The notes beneath the pieces were generated by a model. It made no database searches, was not told where the DNA came from, and saw only the letters and a program-made list of their open reading frames with translations. A DNA stretch of 64,000 nt. Origin: Planctomycetota bacterium. GTDB lineage: Bacteria; Planctomycetota; Phycisphaerae; Phycisphaerales; UBA1924. Location: NCBI GenBank assembly GCA_033763975.1, contig JANRJM010000018.1, forward strand, positions 290,333-354,332. Direction: 5' to 3'. The position numbers and the translations under genes were made by a program. Shown piece by piece: positions 43,396 through 54,194 of this stretch (its first letter is position 1; each line of letters starts with the position of its first letter).

Positions 43396-43797
43396 ATGTT
43401 TGGTTCTCGCACGATCGCCGCTTCTCTCGTCGCTCTCTCGTCCCTGACCCTGAGCCCCGGCGCGCTGGCCGCGGCCCCGGCGCCGGCGTCCGCCGCCCCG
43501 GCGATGCAGGTGCCCCCGCCGCGCAGCGCCGTCACGGGCCGCGTGCAGGCCTTCGCGACCAACACCTACACGACCTTCCTCGTGGCCGGCCAGTTGACCA
43601 TCATCGCCGGCAAGGGCGACGGCAGCACCGACCTGGACATGGCCGTGTACGACCCCGCCGGGCGCCTGGTGGCGTGGGATTTCCGCGCCGATGATCGCAT
43701 GCTCGTGAACTTCATCCCCATGCGTACCGGGATCTACCGCATCGAGATCCGCAATCGCGGGCGTTGGTTCAATGACTTCGCCCTGGGCATCTGGTAG
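43396..43797 (+). CDS. secreted small beta-domain protein
   Basis: A 133-residue exported protein: signal MFGSRTIAASLVALSSLTLSPGALA-A, an Ala/Pro spacer, then a single domain (TNTYTTFLVAGQLTIIAGKGDGSTDLDMAVYDPAGRLVAWDF, GIYRIEIRNRGRWFNDFALGIW). The pattern of a beta-sandwich with STDLD and GIYRIEIRN resembles bacterial pre-peptidase C-terminal domains. AAGGAAGGAG lies upstream. Its role next to a sigma factor is unknown. A terminator hairpin follows. Confidence 0.75.
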   Translation: MFGSRTIAASLVALSSLTLSPGALAAAPAPASAAPAMQVPPPRSAVTGRVQAFATNTYTTFLVAGQLTIIAGKGDGSTDLDMAVYDPAGRLVAWDFRADDRMLVNFIPMRTGIYRIEIRNRGRWFNDFALGIW

Positions 43798-43812
43798 TTC
43801 CTTGTTTCGCGT

Positions 43813-43841
43813 CCCCCGATCGGCGACTCGCCGGTCGGGGG
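43813..43841 (+). terminator. 13-bp stem-loop after secreted-protein gene
   Basis: CCCCCGA-T-CGGCG (43813-43825) pairs with CGCCG-G-TCGGGGG (43829-43841), including one G-T wobble, around a three-base loop. GCATTCGTT follows; the T run is weak. It separates the secreted-protein gene from the sigma-kinase operon. Confidence 0.65.
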
Positions 43842-43886
43842 GCATTCGTTAGAGTCTCGCACGCTCGAACCGCTGGAGGCCGGGAG

Positions 43887-44666
43887 ATGCACACCGTACA
43901 GCCCGTGTCATACGCTGGAACGACGCATACCACGGCGTTGGGGCCGCTCCGGCTGCGTCGAACCGGCACCGAATCGACGGACACAGCACGCGGCATGGAT
44001 TACTTCCCGACCACTCGGTTCACGTGGATCGACGAGGAGCTCGGGCGCGGCGAGGCTGGGCGCGCGTCGCTCAACGCGTTTCTGATGGATGTCTATGCCG
44101 AGCCACTGAAGGCGTACTTCCTGGGAAGCTCGGCTCGGTTCAGCGGCATGGACGCGGATGATGCCATCAACGGCCTGTTCGCGGCGTGCCTCGGCCGTCC
44201 GACGTTCGTCGCCGAGTGGCGCGCCAGCGGGATGCGTCTGCGACGCTGGCTGATGAACGCGCTATGGCTGCACCTGCGAACGCTCCGCACCGCCCAGCGA
44301 CGCGAGGCGTGGCGGACGGGCCCGCTCGACGCCCTGCCGACGGAGCCGCCCGCGGCCGAGCGTTCGCTCATGGAGATCAAGTTCGTGCAGAGTCTCGTCG
44401 GGTCCGCGATGGAGCGCACGCGCCGACGGTACGAGACGCTCGACATGCCGTCGCACTGGGACGCGTTCGTCGCCTTCCGTGTGCGAGGAGAGTCCTGCGA
44501 GAGCATCGCGGCCCGGTTGGGAAAGTCGCCGGGCCAGACCCGCGTGATGATTCGCGGCGTCGGCGCCCACTTTGCGCAGGCGGTGCGCGACACGCTCGCC
44601 CGCGACGGCGCCGCACCCGACGAGATCGACGCCGAGATTCAGCAGTTGTTGTCCCGCACGTCCTGA
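43887..44666 (+). CDS. ECF sigma factor (planctomycete, kinase-linked type)
   Basis: A 259-residue protein. After an N-terminal extension, FPTTRFTWIDEE and AFLMDVYAEPLKAYFLGSSARFSGMDADDAINGLFAACLGRPTF match sigma region 2 of planctomycete ECF factors (the TTR-x-T/S-W opening is typical). Region 4 is LDMPSHWDAFVAFRVRGESCESIAARLGKSPGQTRVMIRGVGAHFAQAVRDTL. ATG 43887 has GGGAG just upstream; ATG 43995 is an alternative that trims 36 residues. It lies 24 bases before the shared-domain gene and the kinase-STAND gene. ECF factors paired with Ser/Thr kinases are known in planctomycetes, where the kinase is thought to control the sigma factor. Confidence 0.85.
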   Translation: MHTVQPVSYAGTTHTTALGPLRLRRTGTESTDTARGMDYFPTTRFTWIDEELGRGEAGRASLNAFLMDVYAEPLKAYFLGSSARFSGMDADDAINGLFAACLGRPTFVAEWRASGMRLRRWLMNALWLHLRTLRTAQRREAWRTGPLDALPTEPPAAERSLMEIKFVQSLVGSAMERTRRRYETLDMPSHWDAFVAFRVRGESCESIAARLGKSPGQTRVMIRGVGAHFAQAVRDTLARDGAAPDEIDAEIQQLLSRTS

Positions 44667-44690
44667 TCGCCCAACAGGAAGGAGCACGCG

Positions 44691-45173
44691 GTGAGTTCCT
44701 ACCCGCCCTCGCACACTGGCCCAGTTCGACCGATGCTCGATGGGGTGAAGAGTGCATCGCTGCTGCACCTGGCTCTCAGCCGGCGAGACTCGGCGATGCG
44801 CTCCTTGGTGGATCGACTCCGCGCGTCGGACGGGGCGCGCTGGTTCCGCGGCGCGGCGCATTCCGCGCCGGGACTGTTTTCCATCGAGTCGCTGCTGCGG
44901 GGCGAGTCCGTCACCCTTGCCCAGATTCGAGATCTCAAGTCCACCGCCAAAGCGCTCATCGCGGGGGGAAGCACGCCGGACGAGATCCTTCGAGGCCGGC
45001 TCGTGTACATCCTGAGCGTGGCGGCGGCGCTCGCGCACCATCGTGTCTATGTGTCCGAGCTGCCGCGTGAGGAGATGCTCGATCTGTTCGGCGAGCTGGC
45101 GTCCTCGCTGCCGGCGCCGTGGGATGAACTCGTAGGACTGGCGGACCTGCGACTCGAGGCGGAGTTGAAGTGA
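44691..45173 (+). CDS. stand-alone copy of the kinase's C-terminal domain
   Basis: A 160-residue cytoplasmic protein, GTG start after AAGGAG. From about residue 50 it is related to the last ~110 residues of the downstream kinase: ILRGRLVYILSVAAALAHHRVYVSELPREEMLDLFGEL here against AVRGRLAYVLCVAAALHHHGTMISDRPREDLLRLFDS there. The FSIESLLRGESVTLAQIRDLKSTAKALIAGGSTPDE segment aligns with FLERHGLSRPQLEQYRDVAMEWVAKPSTPDD. I know no named family. It could be an adaptor, decoy or anti-sigma-like partner that binds the same target as the kinase tail. Confidence 0.8.
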   Translation: MSSYPPSHTGPVRPMLDGVKSASLLHLALSRRDSAMRSLVDRLRASDGARWFRGAAHSAPGLFSIESLLRGESVTLAQIRDLKSTAKALIAGGSTPDEILRGRLVYILSVAAALAHHRVYVSELPREEMLDLFGELASSLPAPWDELVGLADLRLEAELK

Positions 45174-45207
45174 GCGCCGGCTGCTCCGGCGCTGGTACGA
45201 TGTTCTC

Positions 45208-47826
45208 GTGATGGCGCGCGAGGGGGAGTTCGTCGGTCACTTTCGCATCGAGCGCGAGCTCGGTCGCGGCGGCATGGGTGTGGTGTATCTCGCCGTAGAC
45301 GAGCGATTGAGGCGCCGCGTCGCGCTGAAGACGCTCGCGCCCCGATACGCCCGGGATGACCGGTGGCTCAAGCGGCTGGCCATCGAGGCCGAGCGGCTGG
45401 GCACGCTCAACCACCCGCATATCGCGGTGATCTACGAGCGCCTGGATCTGGATGACGGCAACAGTTACCTGGTGATGGAGTACGTTGAGGGCAGCACCTT
45501 GCGACACCGGCTCGAGCGCGGCCGCATCGATCTGACCGAGGCGATGTCGTGGACTGCGCAAGTTGCCCGGGCCTTGGAGGCGGCGCACAACCGGAGCATT
45601 GTGCATCGGGATGTCAAGCCTGAGAACATACAGATTCGAACTGACGGTGTCGTCAAGGTGCTTGATTTCGGACTCGCGCTCGAAACGCCGCCTCTTCAGG
45701 CGGGGACGGATGTCCCGACGCGTGTCGGCGATTCTGCGGGGCACGGCTGGGTCGCCGGCACCCCCGGCTATATGAGTCCCGAGCAGGCGCGGGGACGTCC
45801 CGTCGATCGACGCTCCGACGTCTTTTCCTTCGGGTGCGTTCTGTTCGAGAGCATCACGGGCCGACCGGCGTTTGCTGGTGCGAGCGAGTCCGATCGCATC
45901 GCCGCGACCCTTCAGGACGAGCCCGATTGGGACCTGCTTCCGGCCTCCCTTCCCGCTGGCATCCGCGACCTGCTCTCCCACTGCCTCGAGAAAAACCTGA
46001 TTGATCGACTGGTGGACATCTCGTCCGCTCGCTATCAACTTGAGGTGTGCGCTGGGCAGCGATCGCAGCACCGCTCGCGCCCTGCGCCGCCGCCCCCGAA
46101 CAACCTGCCAGTGTCGATGCAGAAGTTCATCGGGCGATCCGAGATCGTCGACCGCCTCATCCCGATGCTGGCGACGCTGCGGCTCATCACAATCGTCGGT
46201 GCAGCCGGTTGCGGCAAGACCTCGCTGGCAATCCGGATTGCCACGGGGCTGCTGCAGGATCGGACGTGCGCGGCGTGGTTCGTCGACCTGACATCCGCGG
46301 AGAGCCCCTCCCACGTGCCGGGTGTGCTCGGAGCAACCATCGGGGTTGCGCCAGGGGGCGATCAATCCGTGCTGGAGGCGGTCAAGTCGGCGCTCGCCGT
46401 GCACGAGACGCTGCTCATTCTTGACAACTGCGAGCATCTCCTCCCGGCCCTCACGAGCCTCGTGGCGGAGCTTCTGAAGTCATGCCCGCGCCTGCGGATT
46501 ATGGCAACGAGCCGCGAAGTGCTCGGCCTGCCCGCGGAGCAGGTGTTCTTCCTGCCGCCCCTGGCGCTGCCGGGAGACGTCACCGGCGGCGTTGATGCAG
46601 AGACGTTGCAGGCCGAGTCCGTCCAGCTTTTCATCGAGCGAGCACGCCTTGTCCGACGCGAGTTCGATCCGCGCGGCGCAGCCCTGGCCGCGGTCGCCAG
46701 GATCTGCCAGCGACTCGACGGCATTCCACTCGCAATCGAGATCGCGGCCGCGCGAGTCCGAATGCTCACACCGGAACAGATCGAGCAGAGGCTCATGCTC
46801 ATCGTCGGCGGTGCGCAGGCGATCAAGGCGGAGCAGGACTCCGTGTCACGACACGCGACGATGGAAGCCGCGCTCAACTGGAGCTATCGGCTGCTCAGCG
46901 ACGAAGACCGTCTGGCGCTCCATCGCCTCGAAGTCTTTGCGGCGAGCTTCACGCTCGAGGCCGCGCAGTCCGTCCTCGAACAGGAAGATCTGGTCACGCT
47001 CGAGGTCCTGACGCGGCTGGGTGACAAGTCGCTCTTGGTGGTTGACATGCCCAACGTCGACAGCGGCAACCCGGGAGAAACTCGGTTCCGGCTGCTCACG
47101 CTGGTGCGCGAGTACCTGGCCGCCATCCGCCTGAAGCCCGGCAAGTCGCCCCTTCCGCCCGAGAGTGTTGCGTACGCGACCGTCGTCCGGCAGATCACCA
47201 AGGACATCGCCTGGTCACGGGTGTGCGAAGCCCACCTTCTCTACTGCGAGCAACTCGCCAAGCGAATCGAGTCCGGCCTCATGACCGACGCGGCGGCCTC
47301 GCGCGCGATGCTGGTCGCGGAACGTCCGAATCTCATGGCCGCGATGCGGTACGCGTTAGGGCCGGACCACCCGGGAAATCGGGGCTTCGAATACGCCAAT
47401 CGACTGCGACGCCTCTGGAAGGCCGTGTTCACCTCCCAGAGTGAGGCCGACCGACGGTCCGCGCTTCCCAAGCCGGACGGAAGCACCGTCGGATCATCGC
47501 TGGCTGAGCGGTTCCTTCAGCTCGCGCGCGGTGCCCCGTTCCCGGACGATCCGCGAGCGTTCCTCGAGCGGCACGGGCTCTCGCGCCCCCAGCTGGAGCA
47601 GTACAGGGACGTGGCCATGGAATGGGTCGCAAAGCCATCGACGCCCGACGACGCGGTGCGAGGCCGCCTCGCGTATGTGCTCTGTGTAGCCGCCGCGCTC
47701 CACCATCACGGCACGATGATCTCCGACCGCCCGCGCGAGGATCTCTTGCGGCTGTTCGACTCTTCGTTGCCGCTCTGCCCGCCCGAATGGCAGGGCCTGC
47801 TGTCAGCCGCCTATCAGCGGCTCTAG
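45208..47826 (+). CDS. Ser/Thr protein kinase fused to STAND (NB-ARC-like) ATPase
   Basis: An 872-residue cytoplasmic protein. Kinase, residues 10-285: GRGGMGVVYLA, VALK, HRDVKPENI (~133), DFGLA (~152), GTPGYMSPEQARG. STAND ATPase, about 300-640: SMQKFIGRSEIVDRL, P-loop GAAGCGKTS (~333), LLILDNCEHLL, ATSREVLGLPAEQ, GIPLAIEIAAARV, then a winged-helix segment. The C-terminal ~110 residues repeat the domain of the upstream 160-residue protein. There are no TPR or WD repeats, unlike most AfsR-type kinases. It lies 34 bases behind the shared-domain gene. It may be a sensor that oligomerises on ligand binding and signals by phosphorylation. Confidence 0.9.
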   Translation: MMAREGEFVGHFRIERELGRGGMGVVYLAVDERLRRRVALKTLAPRYARDDRWLKRLAIEAERLGTLNHPHIAVIYERLDLDDGNSYLVMEYVEGSTLRHRLERGRIDLTEAMSWTAQVARALEAAHNRSIVHRDVKPENIQIRTDGVVKVLDFGLALETPPLQAGTDVPTRVGDSAGHGWVAGTPGYMSPEQARGRPVDRRSDVFSFGCVLFESITGRPAFAGASESDRIAATLQDEPDWDLLPASLPAGIRDLLSHCLEKNLIDRLVDISSARYQLEVCAGQRSQHRSRPAPPPPNNLPVSMQKFIGRSEIVDRLIPMLATLRLITIVGAAGCGKTSLAIRIATGLLQDRTCAAWFVDLTSAESPSHVPGVLGATIGVAPGGDQSVLEAVKSALAVHETLLILDNCEHLLPALTSLVAELLKSCPRLRIMATSREVLGLPAEQVFFLPPLALPGDVTGGVDAETLQAESVQLFIERARLVRREFDPRGAALAAVARICQRLDGIPLAIEIAAARVRMLTPEQIEQRLMLIVGGAQAIKAEQDSVSRHATMEAALNWSYRLLSDEDRLALHRLEVFAASFTLEAAQSVLEQEDLVTLEVLTRLGDKSLLVVDMPNVDSGNPGETRFRLLTLVREYLAAIRLKPGKSPLPPESVAYATVVRQITKDIAWSRVCEAHLLYCEQLAKRIESGLMTDAAASRAMLVAERPNLMAAMRYALGPDHPGNRGFEYANRLRRLWKAVFTSQSEADRRSALPKPDGSTVGSSLAERFLQLARGAPFPDDPRAFLERHGLSRPQLEQYRDVAMEWVAKPSTPDDAVRGRLAYVLCVAAALHHHGTMISDRPREDLLRLFDSSLPLCPPEWQGLLSAAYQRL

Positions 47827-47906
47827 CCGCTCGATCATTTTGGTCCGCGTCCCGCGCCAACTTCGCCGATGTGTGCCTGTCTCGGCCGACACCCAGGAGG
47901 TCGGCC

Positions 47907-48452
47907 ATGTCGGTCAAACTCTCGCCCCGCGCACTCTCGCACCGCATCTCGACCGGCGCCGCGCGCCGCCTGCTGCCCGCCGGCTTGCGCGTGACCTCCC
48001 CGGCCCGCCCCGGCGCCGCCGTCACACTCCTCCGGCCCACGCGCGCAAGCCGATTCCTCGGGCCGCGTGCCCTCCGCCGGCGCATGCACCGCGTGTCGCT
48101 CCTGTTGGTCGTGACCGTCGCGTGCGGCGTGCTCGACCTCGGGCTCACGCTCGGCTTCATGTACTCCGGCGGCATGTACGAGGACAACCCCCTCGTGCAC
48201 TGGCTGCTCGCCTCGACCGGGTCGGGCCTCAGCGTCGTCGCCCTGCGCCTGGGCACCCTGGCCATCGCCGTGGGCGTGCTCTACGCGCTCCGCCGTCAGC
48301 GCCGGGCCGAGATCGGCGCCTGGATCGTCGCCCTCGCCCTCGCGTGCGTCGTCGTGCGCTGGGTTGCCTACCTCGACGAGGCACGCGAACGCCAGGACGC
48401 CATCCACGCGGCGATCGCCTCGAACGAACTCGGCTTCGCCCGCGTGCGCTAG
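47907..48452 (+). CDS. three-helix membrane protein
   Basis: A 181-residue protein starting MSVKLSPRALSHRIS, with a basic 60-residue cytoplasmic N-terminus and then membrane segments at about 75-97 (VSLLLVVTVACGVLDLGLTLGFMY), 110-135 (LVHWLLASTGSGLSVVALRLGTLAIAVGVL) and 143-162. FMYSGGMYEDNPLVHWLLA with three or four helices resembles the DUF5658-like group. AGGAGG lies 7 bases before the ATG. It follows the kinase-STAND gene by 80 bases and may be its membrane partner, which is inference. Confidence 0.7.
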   Translation: MSVKLSPRALSHRISTGAARRLLPAGLRVTSPARPGAAVTLLRPTRASRFLGPRALRRRMHRVSLLLVVTVACGVLDLGLTLGFMYSGGMYEDNPLVHWLLASTGSGLSVVALRLGTLAIAVGVLYALRRQRRAEIGAWIVALALACVVVRWVAYLDEARERQDAIHAAIASNELGFARVR

Positions 48453-48489
48453 CGCGGCTCGGACGCCGCTGTCTCTCAGCGGCACGCGC

Positions 48490-51400
48490 TCACTGAGGCG
48501 GCACGCCCATCGCGTCCGCGCCGCCGGCCCGTTGCTCCGCCAGCCAGGCACGCACGATCGCCCCGCCGTCCTCGCCGCGCTGCTTCGCCGCACGCTCCGC
48601 GTACCGGATGCGATACGGCACACTGTCCCACACCCGTGCGGTGCTGTCATCCGACGCGGTCACGATCCGGCTGCCGTCGGGGCTGAACGCGACCGACAGC
48701 ACCCGGCTCGTGTGGCCCTTGAGCTCGGCCAGGTTCGCCCCCGTCGCAGCGTCCCACACCCGCGCGGTATGGTCATCCGACGCGGTCACGATTCGCGTGC
48801 CGTCCGGGCTGAACGCGGCGGAAATCACGTCGCCCGTGTGCCCCTTGAGTTCGGCGAGGCTCGCGCCGGTGGCCGCGTCCCACACCCTCGCGGCTCTGTC
48901 ATGCGACGCGGTCACGATCCGCGTGCCGTCGGGGCTGAACGCGGCGGACCGGACCCAGGCCGAGTGCCCCCTGAGCTCGACCAGGCTCGCCCCCGTCGCG
49001 GCGTCCCACACCCGGGCGGTAGCGTCATCCGAAGCCGTGACGATCCGCGTGCCATCCGGGCTGAACACGGCTAAGTTCACTTCCGCTGTGTGCCCTGTGA
49101 GTGTCGCGACGGTCACCCCCGTTGCGGCATCCCACACCCGCGCGGTGGTGTCATCCGACGCGGTCACGATCCGAGTCCCGTCGGGGCCAAACGCGGCGGA
49201 ACTCAACTCGCTTGTGTGCCCCGTGAGCTCGTGCAAGCTTGCTCCCGACTCGACGTTCCATATCCGCGCACTGCCATCGCGTGAAGCCGTTAAGATGTGG
49301 GTGCCGTCGGGGCTAAAAGCCGCTGAAATGATCCGCGCAGTGTGCCCCCTCATCTCGGCGATTGACTCGCCCGACTCGGCGTCCCACAACTGCGAGGTAC
49401 CGTCATCCGAAGCCGTGACGACCCGCTTACCGCCGGGGCTGAAGGCGGCGGATATCACCCTTTTCGTGTGACCCCTGAGTTCGGTCAGCAACGCTCTTGT
49501 ACCCGCATCCCATACCCGCGCGGTTCTGTCCCGCGACGCGGTCACAATCCGCGTTCCGTCCGAGCTGAACTTGGCGGACGTCACGCTCTCGGTGTGGCCC
49601 TTGAGTTCGGCCAGGCTCGCCTCCGTAACCGCGTCCCATACCCGCGAAGAGCCGTCCCATGAGGCCGTTACGATCCGCGAGTTGTCGGGACTGAACGAGG
49701 CTGAAACTACCAATTCGGTATGTCCTTTCAGTTCAACAAGCGACACGCCGGAAATGGCACTCCACGCCCTGGCAGTACCGTCATCCGAAGCCGTGACGAT
49801 CCGCGTGCCGTCGGAGCTAAACGCGGCGGACCTCACCGCGCTCGTGTGCCCCCTGAGCTCCGCTACAGTCGCCCCCGTCGCGGCATCCCACACCCGCGCG
49901 GTGGTGTCATCCGACGCGGTCACGATCCGTGTGCCGTCCGGGCTGAAGGCGGCGGAGCGCACCCATTCCGTGTGCCCCGTGAGTACGGCGAGGGAGGCCC
50001 CCGTGGCCGCATCCCACACCCGCGCGGTGCGGTCACCCGACGCGGTCACAATCCGCGTGCCGTCCGGGCTGAACGCGGCGGAGTACACCGAGCCCGTGTG
50101 CCCCTTGAGTACGCCGAGGCTTGCGCCGGTGGCCGCGTCCCACACCCGCGCGGTGCGGTCCCACGACGCGGTCACGACCCGTGTGCCGTCCGGGCTGAAC
50201 GCGGCGGAGCGCACGAACTCCGTGTGCCCCGTGAGCTCCGCCACGCTCGCCCCGGTGGCCGCGTCCCACACCCGCGCGGTGTTGTCATGCGACGCGGTCA
50301 CAATCCGCGTGCCGTCCGGACTGAACGCGGCGGAGGACACCCCGCCCGTGTGCCCCGTGAGTTCGGTGAGGCTTGCGCCGGTGGCCGCGTCCAACACCCG
50401 CGCGGTGTTGTCACCCGACGTGGTCACGATCCGCGTGCCGTCCGGGCTGAAGGCGGCGGAGGACACCCCGCCCGTGTGCCCCGTGAGTTCGGTGAGGCTT
50501 GCGCCGGTGGCCGCGTCCCACATCCGCGCGGTGAAGTCATCCGACGCGGTCACGATCCGCGTGCCGTTGGGGCTGAACGCGGCGGAGTACACCGAGCCCG
50601 TGTGCCCCATCAGCGCGGCGAGACTGTTGTCGGCGCTAGCGTCGAGCCAGCGCCACTCCCACCCGCGTCGATGGGGCGGGCAGGCGTCGAGCCGCTGGCG
50701 CACCCGGTCGAACAGCCGCATCTCCAGGGCCGCCGCGGCCATCTCGACGTTGGCTACGTAGGAGTTCCTGGCGATCGTCTCGGCAGCTGCCACCGCGGCG
50801 TCTCGCTGCCGCTCCGCATCCGCCTGTGCGGCTCGCGCCAGGTCTCGAGCGTCTCGTACGTCCTTGAGCGCCTCTTCTAAGTTTGAGAACTGCACTTCCG
50901 CGAGCAAGGAGAGGTCGAGCGCCCGCTGTTCCTTCCTCGTGAGTGGTGGATCAAACGCGGAATCGGCTCCGTACAGCCGATCGAACAGACCGCTTGCATC
51001 GCCCAGGTTCCGGCCGGGGGTGCCCTGCGTCATGATGTCCAGCGGTCGCTCCAGGAAGCCGATCATCCGATCGCTCTCTCGCAATCGTGCCATCGCGATC
51101 CGCGACTGCCACATGACCGCGACGAAACCGATGACGAACGTCCCGGCTACGACAGCGGCGGCGACAACCGGCCCTTTGTTGCGCCTCAGGAACTTCTTCG
51201 CCAGGTATCCCCGGCTGGGCGGGGCGGCCTCCAGCGGCCTGCCCGCGAGGTAGTTCCGCACGTCGTCGGCCAGGTCTGTCACCGACCGGTACCGCTCGGT
51301 GCGCTCCTTCCGCAGCGCCTTGAGGGGAATCCACTCGAGCTCGCTCCGCAGTTGGCGAGCGAGTTCGTCGAGCCGCGCCCGCCGTGCCTCCGCCGCCCGC

Positions 51401-52341
51401 GTGCCCTGCTCGGCCTGGCGGCTGAGCTTTGTGCTCGGCTTGGGGGGTTCATCCTCGCGGATGATGCGGCGGATCTCGGCCAGCCCCCTCGATCGCAGTT
51501 CCCGTGGGTCGAACGGCACCGCGCCCGTGAGCAGTTCGTACAGGATGACGCCCAGCGAGTAGACGTCGCTCCGTGTGTCGATGTCCTGCACGGTCATCTC
51601 GGCCTGCTCGGGGCTCATGTACTCGGGCGTGCCGATCAGCACGCCGTGCTGCGTGAAGATCGTGTGCTGCGTCAGCGGCTGCGCGGTGGCCTTCGCGATG
51701 CCGAAGTCGATGATCTTCGGCACGGCCTCGCCCGACTCCCGCACGGTCACGAGGATGTTGTCGGGCTTGAGGTCGCGGTGAATGACGCCCTTCGTGTGCG
51801 CGTGCGCGACCGCGTCGCAGACCCGGGCGAAGAGCTCCAGCCGGTCGGTGATGCTCAGCCGGGCCGTGTCGCAGTGCGTGGTGAGCGGCACGCCGGGGAC
51901 GTACTCCATCACGAAGTACGGGCGCCCCGCCTCCGTCACCCCACCCTCGAAGATCTTCGCGATGTTCGGATGGTCCATCAGCGCGAGCGCCTGGCGCTCG
52001 GCCTCGAACCGCGCGATGATGGCTTTGGTCTCCAACCCGGGCTTGATGACCTTGATCGCGACACGCCGACGCATCGGCTCGGTCTGTTCCGCCAGCCACA
52101 CTTCGCCGAAGCCGCCCTCGCCCAGGCGCGACAGCAGCCGGTACGGCCCGATCCGGTCCCCGGCCTTGGCGCCGGTGGGCTCGCCCCAGAGGGCCGCGGA
52201 ACTGATGTCGTGAACAGTCGGGCCCTGCGCGCCTGCGCCAGTGCCGCCCCCGACCCCGCGCGCGTCGCCGCCCGGCGAGTCACCCGAATCGCCGCCGGCT
52301 CCGCCCGCCGTGCTCGCCGTGTGGTCGTCCCCGCCTGCCAC
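48490..52341 (-). CDS. membrane Ser/Thr kinase with 16 WD40 repeats
   Basis: A 1283-residue protein. Kinase ~65-340: GEGGFGEVWLAE, VAIK97, HRD188-190, DFG212-214, GTPEYMSPEQAE. One membrane helix (~388-410, VVAAAVVAGTFVIGFVAVMW), a coiled coil with AEAQRQRDAAV-type heptads, then from ~575 sixteen near-identical 42-residue WD40 units (consensus SLAELTGHT--VRSAAFSPDGTRIVTASDD-TARVWDAATGA). Sixteen units would make two eight-bladed or two seven-bladed propellers plus two. The GTG start has GGGAGG upstream. It converges on the sigma-kinase operon. The ligand is unknown; kinase inside, WD40 outside the membrane, or the reverse, cannot be settled. Confidence 0.92.
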   Translation of the reverse strand: MAGGDDHTASTAGGAGGDSGDSPGGDARGVGGGTGAGAQGPTVHDISSAALWGEPTGAKAGDRIGPYRLLSRLGEGGFGEVWLAEQTEPMRRRVAIKVIKPGLETKAIIARFEAERQALALMDHPNIAKIFEGGVTEAGRPYFVMEYVPGVPLTTHCDTARLSITDRLELFARVCDAVAHAHTKGVIHRDLKPDNILVTVRESGEAVPKIIDFGIAKATAQPLTQHTIFTQHGVLIGTPEYMSPEQAEMTVQDIDTRSDVYSLGVILYELLTGAVPFDPRELRSRGLAEIRRIIREDEPPKPSTKLSRQAEQGTRAAEARRARLDELARQLRSELEWIPLKALRKERTERYRSVTDLADDVRNYLAGRPLEAAPPSRGYLAKKFLRRNKGPVVAAAVVAGTFVIGFVAVMWQSRIAMARLRESDRMIGFLERPLDIMTQGTPGRNLGDASGLFDRLYGADSAFDPPLTRKEQRALDLSLLAEVQFSNLEEALKDVRDARDLARAAQADAERQRDAAVAAAETIARNSYVANVEMAAAALEMRLFDRVRQRLDACPPHRRGWEWRWLDASADNSLAALMGHTGSVYSAAFSPNGTRIVTASDDFTARMWDAATGASLTELTGHTGGVSSAAFSPDGTRIVTTSGDNTARVLDAATGASLTELTGHTGGVSSAAFSPDGTRIVTASHDNTARVWDAATGASVAELTGHTEFVRSAAFSPDGTRVVTASWDRTARVWDAATGASLGVLKGHTGSVYSAAFSPDGTRIVTASGDRTARVWDAATGASLAVLTGHTEWVRSAAFSPDGTRIVTASDDTTARVWDAATGATVAELRGHTSAVRSAAFSSDGTRIVTASDDGTARAWSAISGVSLVELKGHTELVVSASFSPDNSRIVTASWDGSSRVWDAVTEASLAELKGHTESVTSAKFSSDGTRIVTASRDRTARVWDAGTRALLTELRGHTKRVISAAFSPGGKRVVTASDDGTSQLWDAESGESIAEMRGHTARIISAAFSPDGTHILTASRDGSARIWNVESGASLHELTGHTSELSSAAFGPDGTRIVTASDDTTARVWDAATGVTVATLTGHTAEVNLAVFSPDGTRIVTASDDATARVWDAATGASLVELRGHSAWVRSAAFSPDGTRIVTASHDRAARVWDAATGASLAELKGHTGDVISAAFSPDGTRIVTASDDHTARVWDAATGANLAELKGHTSRVLSVAFSPDGSRIVTASDDSTARVWDSVPYRIRYAERAAKQRGEDGGAIVRAWLAEQRAGGADAMGVPPQ
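48620..50637. repeat. 126-bp WD40-coding tandem array (16 units)
   Basis: Sixteen in-frame 126-bp units. Units 2-6 and 12-16 are almost identical at DNA level, while 7-11 are more diverged (SISGV, SARIWNVESG, SQLWDAESG), so expansion has been recent and uneven, perhaps from two ends. Confidence 0.88.
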
Positions 52342-52534
52342 CGGTGCCTCCCAGAGAGCGCATGCTACCAGCGCCGCCGACGCGGATCACGAAGGCCGGG
52401 CAGCGCCGCGGGCGTTACCGAGGCTCCGATGCTGGATCGGGTGCGGATGGGCGATCCGCGGTGGATGTTGACTGTCCGAGTGCCGCCGGGGCCACACTCG
52501 CCGAGGAGCGCCGGCGGAACCGTTGTGCTCGCGA

Positions 52535-54190
<1,656 letters not shown>

Positions 54191-54194
54191 GCGA

